From Membranipora membranacea (lineage: Eukaryota; Bryozoa; Gymnolaemata; Cheilostomatida; Membraniporidae): 64,000 bases of DNA. Where the stretch lies: assembly GCA_914767715.1 (NCBI GenBank), contig OU612071.1, forward strand, positions 4,216,001 to 4,280,000, in the 5' to 3' direction. Both the position numbers and the translations under genes were made by a program. A model generated the notes under the pieces. It was not told the DNA's origin. It did no database searches and saw only the letters and a list, made by a program, of their open reading frames with translations. Shown here one piece after another: positions 49,501 to 60,600 of this stretch (its first letter is position 1; every line of letters starts with the position of its first letter).

Positions 49501-52500
49501 TTAATAGTGTAATCTCGGTGTTAGGGTGGGTATATAATCAGAGTCTGTATGTAATAGTTAACTTGATGAGAACCAACCTGTGTATGACTTGTTTCTTGTG
49601 GACAAACACCAGAGCTTCTACCATCTGCCCTAACCATTTCTTTAGTATCTGAATATGTTATATATGGCATCATAAATAATAGTGAAATACAAGGGAATGT
49701 AACTCCTAATGCGTTAGATTGGAAAAGTTAATGTTGTTAACAGCGCTTATTGCACACTCATAATAGTAACAAATGAAATTACAAGGAAACTCCAGTGGAG
49801 GAGTTTGTGTAACAAGTGAAAACCTGTAGCTTATGACAATCTTGAAATTAAAGAAATATGATCATGATTCGCAGCTGCGACAAAATGCTAGAAACTAGAG
49901 AGTTAACAAGATTTTCCCCAAATATCCATCCATAATTACAGATAACCAATAAATGTATTCTTTCAACCCACTGCACTGGCCCAGTCCTGCCAGGATGATC
50001 ATTACAATGCGATTTGAAGGGCTGTTAGCCTTAGAACTCACCAGTTCTTCGATGGGTTGTTGTGTTTGTCTTCGTTGTTTGAGAACTCTCTCTAAATCTC
50101 CATTCTTATAAAACTCCATCACTATACACACAAACATGGCGGCCTCTTCTTTATCCCATGTGACAAAGAATTCCTTATATCCGCACACATAACGGTGCTG
50201 TAACTCCTGTAGGGCCATAGCCTGAGAAATAACATGAGCATAGTGTGAGGATAATATCGCAGAAAACACATCAGTCAGAGGATGAGTAGGTAAATGGTGA
50301 AGGTTGATTCCATACAATACTTAGCTTGATTAGAATAAATATGCCATAAGATGGATGGTTGGTGGGGATAGTATTTAAGTCGCAGTCATGGGTTAGCAAA
50401 TAACGTTTTTTTGGTGAGTTGTTGACAAAAACAGCTGAAATCCTGCTTTTTATTAATATATTGAAATTTTGTACAAATATTTCGGGTGATTGACGAAATA
50501 TGGTGACTATATGGAGGGGTTGCTGTCTCCAAACCCCCTCACCATAACAGAACTTGAAGTTTTCAGATGAGAAATCAGCAGATTGGGATGACAGCGTGAC
50601 AAAAGGAGCAACCACATCTCTAGGTTGTGATGAGACAGAACCAAGACAACCGGAGAACAGAGCATTTTGACATATCCGATACGTGATATTTTGAGTATGA
50701 CAATACAAGACACGCCTGAGCTTTAGCGCAGGTTTTTAGGGAATCGATACAATGTTTAATTCAGTCTAAGAAATTAACCCATTAGAGTTCTGAGACCTGT
50801 TTTAGCTGACAGAATGTCGAGGTGACAACTTTCTGTACCGCTTACTCACCTCCTGGAAAGCCTTGTTCGCTTCACCTTCGTCATTGCACTCAACCTAAAA
50901 CAGAAATATGATAGTACAGAAATAGTTATCAAAACAAACTATTGTCTGTAGAAGGGGCGTAGTATAAAAAATGGGAGGGGAGGCAAAGACCGAGACGAGT
51001 CCGAAGCATCACCAGTAACCTCCTCCCTGAGCAATTTAAGGGATATAATAAGCAAATGGAAATCTAAGAGGAGCTGATTCTGTCATTCAATTTTAGCATT
51101 TGAGCCCATTATATCCAGCACTCTAGGGGAGACAGTGCGTCCCTGTCTCCCCTAGAACTACAGGTATGTAATAGTACAGAAATAGTTATCAAAACAAACT
51201 ACTGTCTAAGGGATTTCTATTACATGACTTCAATCAAACTCAAAATAGCTGTTATTGTCAATTCTAGTTATTCTTGATTGCTAGCTTTTGTTTGAGTATA
51301 TCGAAATTTTAATCAGATTAACACAATTCACTCACAATGCTTTCTTAACCTGATATAGACATGAAAAGCCTGACACAACAACATGGAAAAGGTAATGGAA
51401 ATACCACCTCAACAGATTTGAATTTCAGGTTGAAAGGTGTACAACATTATTTATATCTTCACCTGTGAATATATGTTTACATCATCAGACACATTACAAT
51501 TGCATTAAATTCAATGAAGGTTTGGTCTTGGGGAAGTTTGAGAGCTACCGTAATACCTCACCTATAAGGCACCGGCCTTATAAGTGAAGCACCTCCCTCG
51601 AAAAAATAAAAATTCTCCAGTTATAATGCACCCCACAGCTATAAGGCACCACTTCGAAAAAAAAGCTAACCTCATTGGGATTCGAACTCACAACTTTTAA
51701 GTAACAAACGTGTTGTCAGACGCTTTGCACACTGAGCTATTCAGCTTCACTTGCAAGGTGTGGTTTTGGTCCAAAATAAATATAAAAACCATAAATGATA
51801 GCCCGCGGCTATATGCTCCTCTCTTATAGCCGCCTTCACTTATTAGACACGCACCTTTTAGGTGAGGTATTACGGTAAAGATGTGGCATGATAGCTGGTA
51901 GAGGCATTTCATTATCAACCACTTTCCTCACCTAGTGGTTGATAATGAAATGCCTCTGCCAGCTATCCCAGCTATCACGCTGCAATTTGAGCGCTAAAAC
52001 TAGTCTTGGGGCTTAAGCCAACTTTGGTCTGAAACTTATGAAGACATTCTGATATGCTGATTTAATTTTGTCAACGATACTAAAGCTTCTATATTCTCTA
52101 TCGTCACAGTGTGTGTAATTTAACCCTTAGTGACTCATAAAACTTGTTATCACTAGTATTTTATTACAGAGTAAAATGTCAGTGTATTTAGTGTTGTAAT
52201 ACTAAGATTAGGTCGTCAAGAGAACTGGACGGTTAAGATGCAAATCGGTGGTAAAATAGGTACTAGGCTAGAAACAGAGCCAAACTTAAATTCACTCGAT
52301 TTTAAATGGTTTGAGTTTACACAAACTCTTTTCTTTGCAGATAATCACAATGGTTTGGAAAATGTCTAAACCGATATAAACACAGACCACTGCAAGAAAT
52401 TGGTTTGAAAAAATTCATTCTGCCCAATATAATAGCACACTTTCTCCAATGACAGTAAATAACAACATCGCTTGTTTGAATAGAGTGAACATTTCAACCC

Positions 52501-54433
52501 ACAATATGCATAGGCCTAGTGTCGACACCACACGATTAAAAAACACTGGACAGCTTCATCAAACTAAATTTGATTTAACCATGCTACTTTTATCACTTGG
52601 GCTTGCTTTGTTGAGGCTGAGTTTTCAATTATTAAAGTACATTCAGTGCCGAGTATCCAATTATAAAACTAAAATCAATGTTATCCTGACATTAAAGTCA
52701 ATACTTCAATTTGGCATAAGTAAGAGATTACAATATTAGCGTTACACAATTTCAAAGTTGCTACAAATTTCCTGATAAAATTTAATTCGCTATGTCAGCA
52801 CACAACATCAGGCAGCAGCTATATTGAGTTGAACTGATAATTAGAACACAGATGATGCTGAGCCATAGCTGGTGTCAGGTGTCTTATTCCAGCATCATCA
52901 GCAAAATATTTTTATACAATTTGAGTGAGAATCATGTACTGTTGATCAAAATATGACAGGCCCAAGGGAATTTCACCCAGTGGTATCAATATAGGGCCTA
53001 ATTCAAATAATATTGTAACAGTTTAATTTCTATTATAACGATTCATTTAAATGATCTTTTCAGTCTTTTCTAGTTTTATAGATGTAAGTATATAGTATTC
53101 TAGCCCGCCAAAGTCTCAGATAATTTTTGCAAAGGGATCGTTTTATTTTTATTATCAATCATTCAATTTTAATATGTGTAAAGGCCTCTGCGAAAACTAT
53201 GGTTCAAGAAAGGCATCAATACAACATTGCAGGGCAAGGGCAGCAAACTTAAGGGCGACTACCGTATAGAACCCAATCTTACCTTTTTAAGAACATATTG
53301 TTTTCCGTTGTCTTTTTTCTTGACAAGAAAAACAGAGCCTTGAGCTCCCCTTCCCAGCCGCTTCACAACCTGCAAGAAAAAATTGATGAACATCAGACTT
53401 TTGAATTTCCAATGCGGAAAAGCAAGCGAGAAGGCCTAAAATATCTCAGTATGTTTGTTAGGTGTGGTCAATAGTATCGATATCTGAAGAGAAGATCAAT
53501 GGCTGAATGAGAAATGATTAATTTTGTAGATCCGCTTTATGAGTACGCAATAATCGAGGTACCTTCGACAGGTTTAAGAAATCTAATGATTGTATAGGGT
53601 TAAACTCTTGCAACTTGTGCCGTGGTTTGCCGATATACCCAAACAACACATCTTGCAAATTTTAGCAATACACCAGAGAACGCGTTTGGAAGCACGAGTT
53701 GAGAGTGCAGTATGTAAAATAACCAGTGTAAGATGGCTACAAGCCGTCCAAGTGGGGAGGGAGAGTCTTCACATGTTTGTATCGAAACGGGACTAAGTCA
53801 TTTATGGGTTGACATCAAAACAATACGGACATACGGACTAACACTTCCTATTAGAATATTAACATTAGTGCCATAAACCTTATCACAGTACAAAGACCAG
53901 CAACCCTGTTACTCCTTGGCAATACCAACACTAGGTTATTGCAATAAATCAGCCTGCAAATGTATATCATTATTCAGTGATTGCTAGTGGTTACACAGAT
54001 ACCCAGGAACATCTTATGAGGGGTAATGAAGGTGATTTGAATATAATGCCGATTGGCTGAACTAGCAAATAGAGTTATAATGACTGTGAGGCTGAAGTGA
54101 ACAATGACTGTACCATAGGACTGCCACATTTCCTGACTTTGGGCTTGGTGTGGGTAGCCCAGAGTCAGGAAATGCGGCAGTCCTATGGACTGTACCGCTC
54201 TCTAGTTCTACACAGTTTGGATTGAAAGTTATTGGTCAATAATCTAACTCAGCTGCTATTAAAAATCATTCATGGCTTTCTTTGTTGCCCTAACTAAGCC
54301 ATATTATGAGAGTTTCAAGATAAGAGGGAATATATCAATAAGGTGGCAAACAACCCTATGTAAATAGAGGCTGAAGCATGTGTTGAGAAAAACTACAAAG
54401 AGAAAAAAAACCAACCTCATAGTTCTCCATCAT
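37551..54433 (-). CDS. STKLD1: STKLD1-like protein kinase with armadillo repeats, complete
   Basis: Minus-strand exons: 54433-54416, 53369-53283, 50894-50850, 50221-50042, 49648-49578, 48673-48561, 46785-46592, 46041-45870, 45315-45185, 44674-44566, 44028-44005, 43457-43329, 42578-42450, 41739-41611, 40326-40195, 39531-39379, 39017-38946, 38582-38503, 37643-37551. They sum to 2,061 nt, 686 residues; human STKLD1 has 680. Kinase domain at about 7-275: LGRGAQGSVF loop (11-20), Lys34, HRDLKPSN (133-140), DFG (153-155), MAPEVL (177-182), SDVWSAGC. From about 290 on, helical repeats of about 43 residues of armadillo type (for example NAELMSACCNALWSLTVN). The C-terminus is basic (RPVSARKRK) and could be a nuclear signal. 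A remote NEK-type relation is possible, but kinase plus armadillo repeats and the length fit STKLD1. Cellular role is poorly known. Exon 1 has only 18 coding bases and exon 11 only 24. Confidence 0.88.
39848..40153. mobile_element. Foldback element, family D, copy 2
   Basis: Terminal inverted repeat TTAAAGTGAT ... ATCACTTTAA. Arms extend inward (GGAATCAGGTTTTTAGTATC mirrored by TGATACCAAAAGTCTGATTC) to a centre with GAAGGTACTAAAAAG and CTTTTTAGTACCTTC. The cleanest copy of the family. Intronic in STKLD1, ending 40 bases from exon 15. Confidence 0.8.
40407..40484 (+). mobile_element. tRNA-like SINE fragment
   Basis: GATGACCTAGTGGTTGGG fits an A-box and GCAGGTTCGAATCCCA contains a perfect B-box (GGTTCGAATCC), spaced as in a tRNA. 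The T stem does not pair, so this is a tRNA-derived repeat rather than a functional tRNA gene. Intronic in STKLD1. Confidence 0.6.
41729..42002. repeat. 32-bp minisatellite that includes a splice acceptor
   Basis: Eight units of 32 bases (AGCCTCTACAAGTACAAACA with ACCAATCAAATT, and a TTCAAG/AAGCAA variant). Six-base blocks AGCATT or AGCATC precede units 1, 4 and 7, giving a higher-order period of 102 bases. The array begins inside STKLD1 exon 14 (first 11 coding bases) and runs across its acceptor into the intron, so the acceptor sequence is present many times. Confidence 0.95.
45821..45888. repeat. 38-bp duplication of a splice donor
   Basis: CCCTTACTTACGTTTGTTCA with CGTC at 45821 is repeated from 45859. 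In gene sense (minus) it copies the end of STKLD1 exon 8 and its GTAAGT donor into the intron. The copies differ at two or three positions. Confidence 0.9.
46347..46577. mobile_element. Foldback element, family D, copy 3 (shortened)
   Basis: Begins TTAAAGTGATTGTAAATAAA and contains GAATACTGCTGAAG, TAGTACCTTCTCATCTCAAC and GAGTGATACCAGAAACCTGA, in the family D order. The central part is reduced and the right end is AT-rich and diverged. Ends 15 bases from STKLD1 exon 7. Confidence 0.6.
47290..47340. repeat. GC-rich dispersed repeat, copy 1
   Basis: GGGGCCGTCGGGCGAGGGGC with AAAAGTCTGGGGGG and GCTCAGACTA. The reverse complement of nearly the same block is at 57558-57604 in an SMG7 intron. Unusually GC-rich for this window. 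Confidence 0.8.
49341..49520 (+). mobile_element. Short dispersed element, family E, copy 3
   Basis: CATGTATATCTCTGATCAAT on the left is an imperfect inverted repeat of AACAATCAGAGATACACATG on the right. The interior has ATCCGTGTTCAATTTTATTA and GGGGTGGGTACAT. It then runs on through TTAATAGTGTAATCTCGGTG, the bases from which the minisatellite of copy 2 appears to have grown. Intronic in STKLD1. Confidence 0.7.
51547..51877. mobile_element. TIR element with tRNA-like insert
   Basis: CCGTAATACCTCACCTATAA on the left and TTAGGTGAGGTATTACGG on the right form terminal inverted repeats of about 18 bases, flanked by TA on both sides. The interior includes a minus-strand tRNA-like block at 51752-51668 with TAGCTCAGTGTG (A-box) and GTTCGAATCCC (B-box). 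Likely a TA-target MITE. Intronic in STKLD1. Confidence 0.75.
51890..51967. repeat. Near-perfect 34-bp-arm palindrome
   Basis: Left arm 51890-51923 (GATAGCTGGTAGAGGCATTT with CATTATCAACCACT) and right arm 51934-51967, one mismatch, loop of 10 bases. It starts 13 bases after the TIR element at 51547-51877. Confidence 0.95.
54114..54187. mobile_element. 74-bp hairpin element with 8-bp target duplication
   Basis: Arms of 32 bases (CATAGGACTGCCACATTTCC on the left, mirrored by GGAAATGCGGCAGTCCTATG on the right) with two mismatches and a 10-base loop. GACTGTAC occurs directly on both sides (54106-54113 and 54188-54195), as expected of a target-site duplication of the hAT size class. It lies in intron 1 of STKLD1. 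Confidence 0.85.
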
Positions 54434-54649
54434 TGATGACAGTGGCAACGCCTCGTTTTGGCATAGAGTTTGCTTACAGTCTCTAATAAATTCAAATGTT
54501 CAAATGAATAGTTTTCATTTGAGACTACTTTAGTGAGTCGAGTTTAATAGTTTATGTAAAAGTGTAAACATAAAAAAAACTGAAATTAAACATACACCCT
54601 GTTTCTAACTCAAAATATTACTGTTTCTAACCACAGGTCAAGTGTTGGC
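54434..54649. promoter_or_regulatory. Short divergent region between STKLD1 and SMG7
   Basis: 216 bases separate the two start codons, which face away from each other, so a bidirectional promoter is likely. No TATA box is seen. TTTCTAACCACAG just before the SMG7 ATG looks like a splice acceptor, so SMG7 may have an untranslated first exon further left, possibly inside STKLD1 intron 1. Confidence 0.5.
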
Positions 54650-57600
54650 ATGATGGGTTCAACATCTGAGAGCTTCATGTGAGTAGACGGTGAATTAAGT
54701 TTTCAATGGTGATTAGTAAGGCCTACTAAACGTCAAATTTGTGACTTGACTGGTTGGTATTCAGAGCAGCTTGAGCAGCTTGGTAGTTGTTTTGACTTTC
54801 TCATAGCAATTTTGAATGGAAACTGGATAAGCCCATTATTCAAAATTGACTGGGAGCTGTAGGCTTTACTAACAGTACTGAAACTATACTACCTATACCA
54901 CTACTTTGGTTTAAGTTGATCAATGGTGTTCACTGACACCAATGAATTCCCTCTCCAATGTACATTGCTGACACATTCAATATAATATATAAATCTTGAA
55001 GGCTCAGTCATTCATTATTACCTGATTCATGTACAACAATAATGGGTATGATGATTGCTAATGCTTCAGTAGCAGCAGTCCTATTACCATTCCTGGGTTA
55101 AGCATTTCATATTCTACTTACATCTTTTATTCTTTTCAACAGGCATATCAATGAGATCCGGACACATTTATCTAGTTCCGACCACGGTAAGTTTCACATT
55201 GTTTACTTGACCCATTCATTTACTTGACGCATTCATTCAATTTTGAGCCTCCTTTAATATCTTTGTAATTGACATCCATCTTCCTATGAAGCAACTCACA
55301 TAATTATTGCCCATGGCATCTTCATCATTTTATCAAATGTATTAGACCAAGTTTGGTCCATTTGCCTGCATTCCGAGTTGCTCCCAGTGGGAGGGAGCAA
55401 CCGGAGAGCAAGTAATTGGATTAAACTTGATCTACAAATTTATTGATCAATTGACAGGTTCATGGCTTATAGCTGATGTCATGTGTTTTGCAGTAATGCA
55501 TACACCTCAATATGCTCTACTGTCATGGGAAGATCTCTTGTCTGAATAATCATATCAGTGTTTTTATTGTATTTGATGCAGTTACAAGTGCGGGCCTTGA
55601 TCAATTAACCTAGAATGATTCCTCGATGGGACACAAGACCACAACTCCAGTGACCTGTTTTGACTAGCAAGTACTATTTTATTGTGACAGCTCATCATCC
55701 CTTTCTGTTTTATTTATGATTACAGAGCAGCTGTTGAAGCCTGATGGACTCTTACTCAGACAGAGGCTTCAGACTTTGTGTAGATCTGTTCTACTCAATA
55801 ATCTAGAGACAGCTCTGGACCAGAAAATAGAGACTGATCTGTGAGTACATGTGCACTGACTATGTGTTAGACTCATTTCAACTTCAGAGTTGCGCTCCCT
55901 CTAGTTTTTGGCTTGATAAGTGGACATATGCAGGAATGCAGGTAAATTGAGTCTTGTTTTATTTAATGTATGACTCAATATGCTCACCGTTATGATCGAC
56001 AGAACATAAATTCAGATCAGTCAGTACGAGCAGGCTGACTCTGTCTGTCTATCTAGATATTAATTGTGGTCAACATTGTAGGCAAATTGCATTTTTAGTT
56101 CATAGTAGTTCATCATGACCCTACTTATTTTGTTTCCACATCAAAACTGTATGCGTTGATATATGTGTTCACTATTTTTATTTTTTATTACACTCAGATG
56201 GAATTTTGCGTTCAAAGCTCAGATCACAGCTTTACAGCAGCTCACTAGAGCTAAGTCTAGTAGTACTAAGAAAGCTGAGGTACAGGCTGATCTCAATCTA
56301 TTCTTAGAGGCGGCTCTAGGATTCTATATGCAGGTAAATTCATAGTGTAATTACTATCACTGGCAGTAAAAGAGAAAAAATCACAGAATACCTTGTTAGT
56401 GCTGGCAATTATGAAAAAAATAGAGAGATAGGAACTTAAAATATACCCTATAAAACAAGACAATGGTTTTGTTCACTCTGCCTTATTCTAAATGTAGATG
56501 AGTAGTGATGTTAAGCTTGTAAGGTGATATTGGACATCCATGTAGAACAATATCTCCCTGCTCCTCCAAAACGGTATTATTTTTTAGTAACAACATAAGG
56601 GGTTGTCTGAATTCCGTCATATCAGATTGTTCTTTTCCATGATACATGTGAGTTGTGTAAGCAAGGCCACCAAAGTCATTGTGTTCTTGCTATCATTTTA
56701 GCTTTTGGAGGATATCTGTGAAGCTTTTCACCTCCATCCAAACTTTAGAAGGAAGTACTCATCATTTGGAATCATACAAGGTATGAGTGTATAGTCTAAT
56801 TAGGTTTTTAGTTGAATTGAGAGGCACATGTATCTAACCTGGTAATGGAGATTGTGGGACCTAATTTAGACCACAAAATATGACTGTGTCAAAATATATA
56901 ATTCTGTTGAGCTGTATTCGAGTTCTGGACTGAGAGAAAATACTTGTCAGTCACTTCGAAAGCCTAACCCAACCCAAGCTAATAAGGTTTGCATCCTCGA
57001 TAATACTTCCATGATCTGCATCCTCCTGGCTTGTCTGTTTCATCATTCATACTTATGTTATTTCCAAAGGGTTGCCCATGCTCAACTTGTATCAATGTTT
57101 TCTGAAATAAAATTTTAAATCAAGGGACATTATCCCATCCTATAGGTGAGAACTACTGCTGCAGTACTGGTCGTTGGCAAACAAATCACATAATATTTTG
57201 TCAAATATTACATAATCTCATATTTTGAAGGTAGATGTGATGTGAACAAGAGGCTCAGGTTTCCCAGTAAGAGATCCAGTATGTACATATGTCAGTACTG
57301 TCTCGTTCATCTCGGTGATATCGGTAAGGCTCTGCTCTGATTTGATTCTTGGTCTAGTTGGCATGTATCCCAATACTGGGTTTAAATAAATCTTATTCAC
57401 TCCAGCTAGCCTCTATCTACTAGCTAAGCTTAATTAAGCAATAGTTTTACAAACAGTATGGCATGCCAAATGAACAGAGAATCACATCAAATCAGAGGAA
57501 GAACAAAAAGTCAAACTAAGTCCTACTCCATGGTCAAAGTAACAAAGATTTTGTGTTAGTCTGAGCCCCCCAGACTTTTGCCCCTCGCCCGACGGCCACC

Positions 57601-60600
57601 CCGGTGAGGGAAAGTCTGAGAACAATACAGGATCTTGCTGGAGTTGTCTGCCCTTGAGTGTTATAAGTTAATCAAGGTGAGCACTAAAACTGCAATATCT
57701 ATTGATTTCTATTCATGCCACCTACTATATTGCTCCAGGTATGAGAGTTTTCCAGTCAGACTCTGGGAAAAGTAGCCTCATGTTTGGGAAATACCCATGA
57801 GCAGAGATATTCACTGCCAAGTAGTGAAGAAAATTTCAACCAGAATTTCTAATTAGTAGTCATTTTGAATAAGGGCGGTCATTCATGACATTGACAAAAG
57901 GTCATACAATGTGTATTATTGGACCCTAGGCTATACGAAGTAAGACTTATCTAGAAGTAATGAGAGGAAAAATCCAAGCAAATCCTGCAAAGTGCATAGA
58001 CTAATTTTGTGTTAGTGTTGATAGGTGGCATAAATCCAAATTTATGAAAATGATAGATAGGTCTTTCCCCAGGCAGCCTCCCACCAGCCCCAACCGCCTG
58101 CCCAGACTAGGACTCAGTCTTGTATTGAGTGGTAGGTTTAAGTCGAACATTCCTGGTAAAAACTTTGACATTACCTTTGTGAACTTTTGTTAACACATCC
58201 AAACATTACGACAGCTGGTTGTACTTGACTGATACAAAATCAACTCCTTTTAACTGAGCAGACAACTCCAAATTAGTTGATTTAATTTATTTTCTTTCTT
58301 TTCTAGCCCGTTACCTTCAGAGGATATCGTTCGCTGAGAATTTCTATAACCTCGCGTCACAGTATGTACCTTCCAATGGTGAGTTGAGATGTCAGGTACA
58401 TGTTGGTCCACTCTGCACTTTACCGTTTGCGCTTGATATAAAATTATAACATACAATGGTGTATTATATATACATATATTTGACCTGCTTGTCTCAGCCT
58501 ATTTACGATCTCAATAATTCTGTTTTATAATAAAGGCTGCGTTGATCTTATGGACTATGTACTTTACCAGGTTATAGACACTAAAGGAGTAAACTGTTCA
58601 TAGTAGGAAAATATCGCTATGCTGCATGGGCTAGAAATAGGCAAATTTATTGTTAGCTGAAATTCATTCAACCCTGTAACTTAGCATAAACTCTGAACAA
58701 ACCAGCAAAAATATTTGTTTCCTATCATTTGGTAACCACCTATACTGTACTCTTGCTATTATTTTTCACTGTCATGTTTCTTTCTCAACCACCAAAGGTC
58801 AGCCGTACAATCAGCTAGCCATTCTGTGCTCTACTCGCTCTAATAAGTTGGCAGTCACATATTATTATATAAGGAGTATCGCTGTAAGGTCTCCGTTCCC
58901 TGTCGCCCCGACCAATCTGGAGAAACTTTACTCTAAACAGATCAAAGACTGCGAGAATACAAAGTAATTTTATCTGGTGTCCTCTCATTTTTCAGCCATA
59001 AATGGACTATGGTTATAGTAATAATTATGAGGCGAAACTATAATATTTTGTTACGTAAATAACTTTCAATCAATTGTGGACGTTTGAGCGATTCCCCTCA
59101 GGTATTGGATGTACAGGATTTTGGTTGTTATGAAGAGGCGGCTTTTTTCTTAACAGTTCACTCCACTGATATTCATTCATGAATTTTATCAAAGGCTTGA
59201 ACACAAGAGGCAACTTGCTCTGCTCACCTTAGCCAATGAACTAAGCTTTATGAGACAGGTCCAGCTGCTATGGCCTCTTCATGAAATTTTTATGAAGAGC
59301 TCATTTTATTCATGGCTCCACTTGTAAATATAAATCTATGTCGTACTCTGATTTTATAGTTTCATATCTAAGAACAAATGGACTCATGCTGAGGTGATAA
59401 CGGTGTTCCTTTATTTCCAAGCTCTCATACATCTGGAGGCTGGTTAGTATTTGTCCCCTTATATCTACAAAGTTTGAATGCTGAATGACCGAAATCTGAC
59501 ACGCTCATGCTCTCAGTCTACAGAAACCACCAGAATATATGAACAGTTTTTTTAGCTCTAATTTGCGCCTCTGTTCTGAGTTGTACTCTCCCCATTTTCA
59601 TACTTTTATCCCACGCATAATAGGAAAAAGGAGCTGAAACGGGGTTTATCTTGAAAAACGCTTATAAAAGGACAAAAATGGTTTATGATTAAGAATCCGC
59701 ACCATTGAAAATACATAGGGACATAGTTTGGGAAATAATTTTGGTATTCGGATGGTCACTTATATCAATTTCTGTCTGTTTTGCAAACAAATTTTATGGG
59801 ATTTTGTCATGAATCTTGTCAGTTAATTGAGATTTATCAGCTTTCAACCCCCGAAAGATTTGGAAACCTTCCCCCAAAGACTTTTCAAAATTGCAGATTC
59901 TGAATCGAAGATTATTTTTGTCCTATGATGAGCGGCTTTCAACCCCCTTTTCAGCTCATTATTCCGAGGTTTTGCGGGTAAAGAGCACCAAACTGGAGAA
60001 AGGACAACTTCAAAATTGAGGCTCCAATAAGAGCTCAGAAAACTGTCTATTGGCCTGAGTGACTGGTTGAGGCATTCCATAATCAACCGTCCACCCCCCA
60101 AGCTAGATACTGAAAGCCACAACCAGTGACCTTTTCACCTACGTCCAACTAGCATATCCAACTTGACCTCCAATTCTGATGTGAGACCTCCTCTGTACTT
60201 ACTGTGATTAACAACAGTACGTTACGTACTCGACTTTCACTTTATATTAGTTCCTTGATCTGCCATGAAGATGTTTCTATTCATTCGCAAGAAGTTAGTC
60301 TCCATCTCCCTTGAAACTATGGGCTGATGCTCGTTAATATAACCAATACGTCATTCACATTTTAACCCCAAAACACGTTCACTCTTTTTGTAGACAAAGA
60401 CAAAGCCACTAAACTAGGAGACCTGCTGTACCGCTGTCTGAGCTCTCAGACTATCTTCTCCTTACTCTCAGTACAGAATATGAGACACATGGTCTCCATC
60501 TCTCTCTTCACACTGGGCCACCTCGACGAGTCAGGGGCGGATAAGTCTATCACTGAGGAGGAACAACACTTCAGAGATGTGACCGCTGGATTTGTGGGTG

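Noticed and set aside
51668-51752. Possible tRNA gene on the minus strand
   Set aside because: A- and B-box are good, but the acceptor stem does not close and the anticodon arm is too long.
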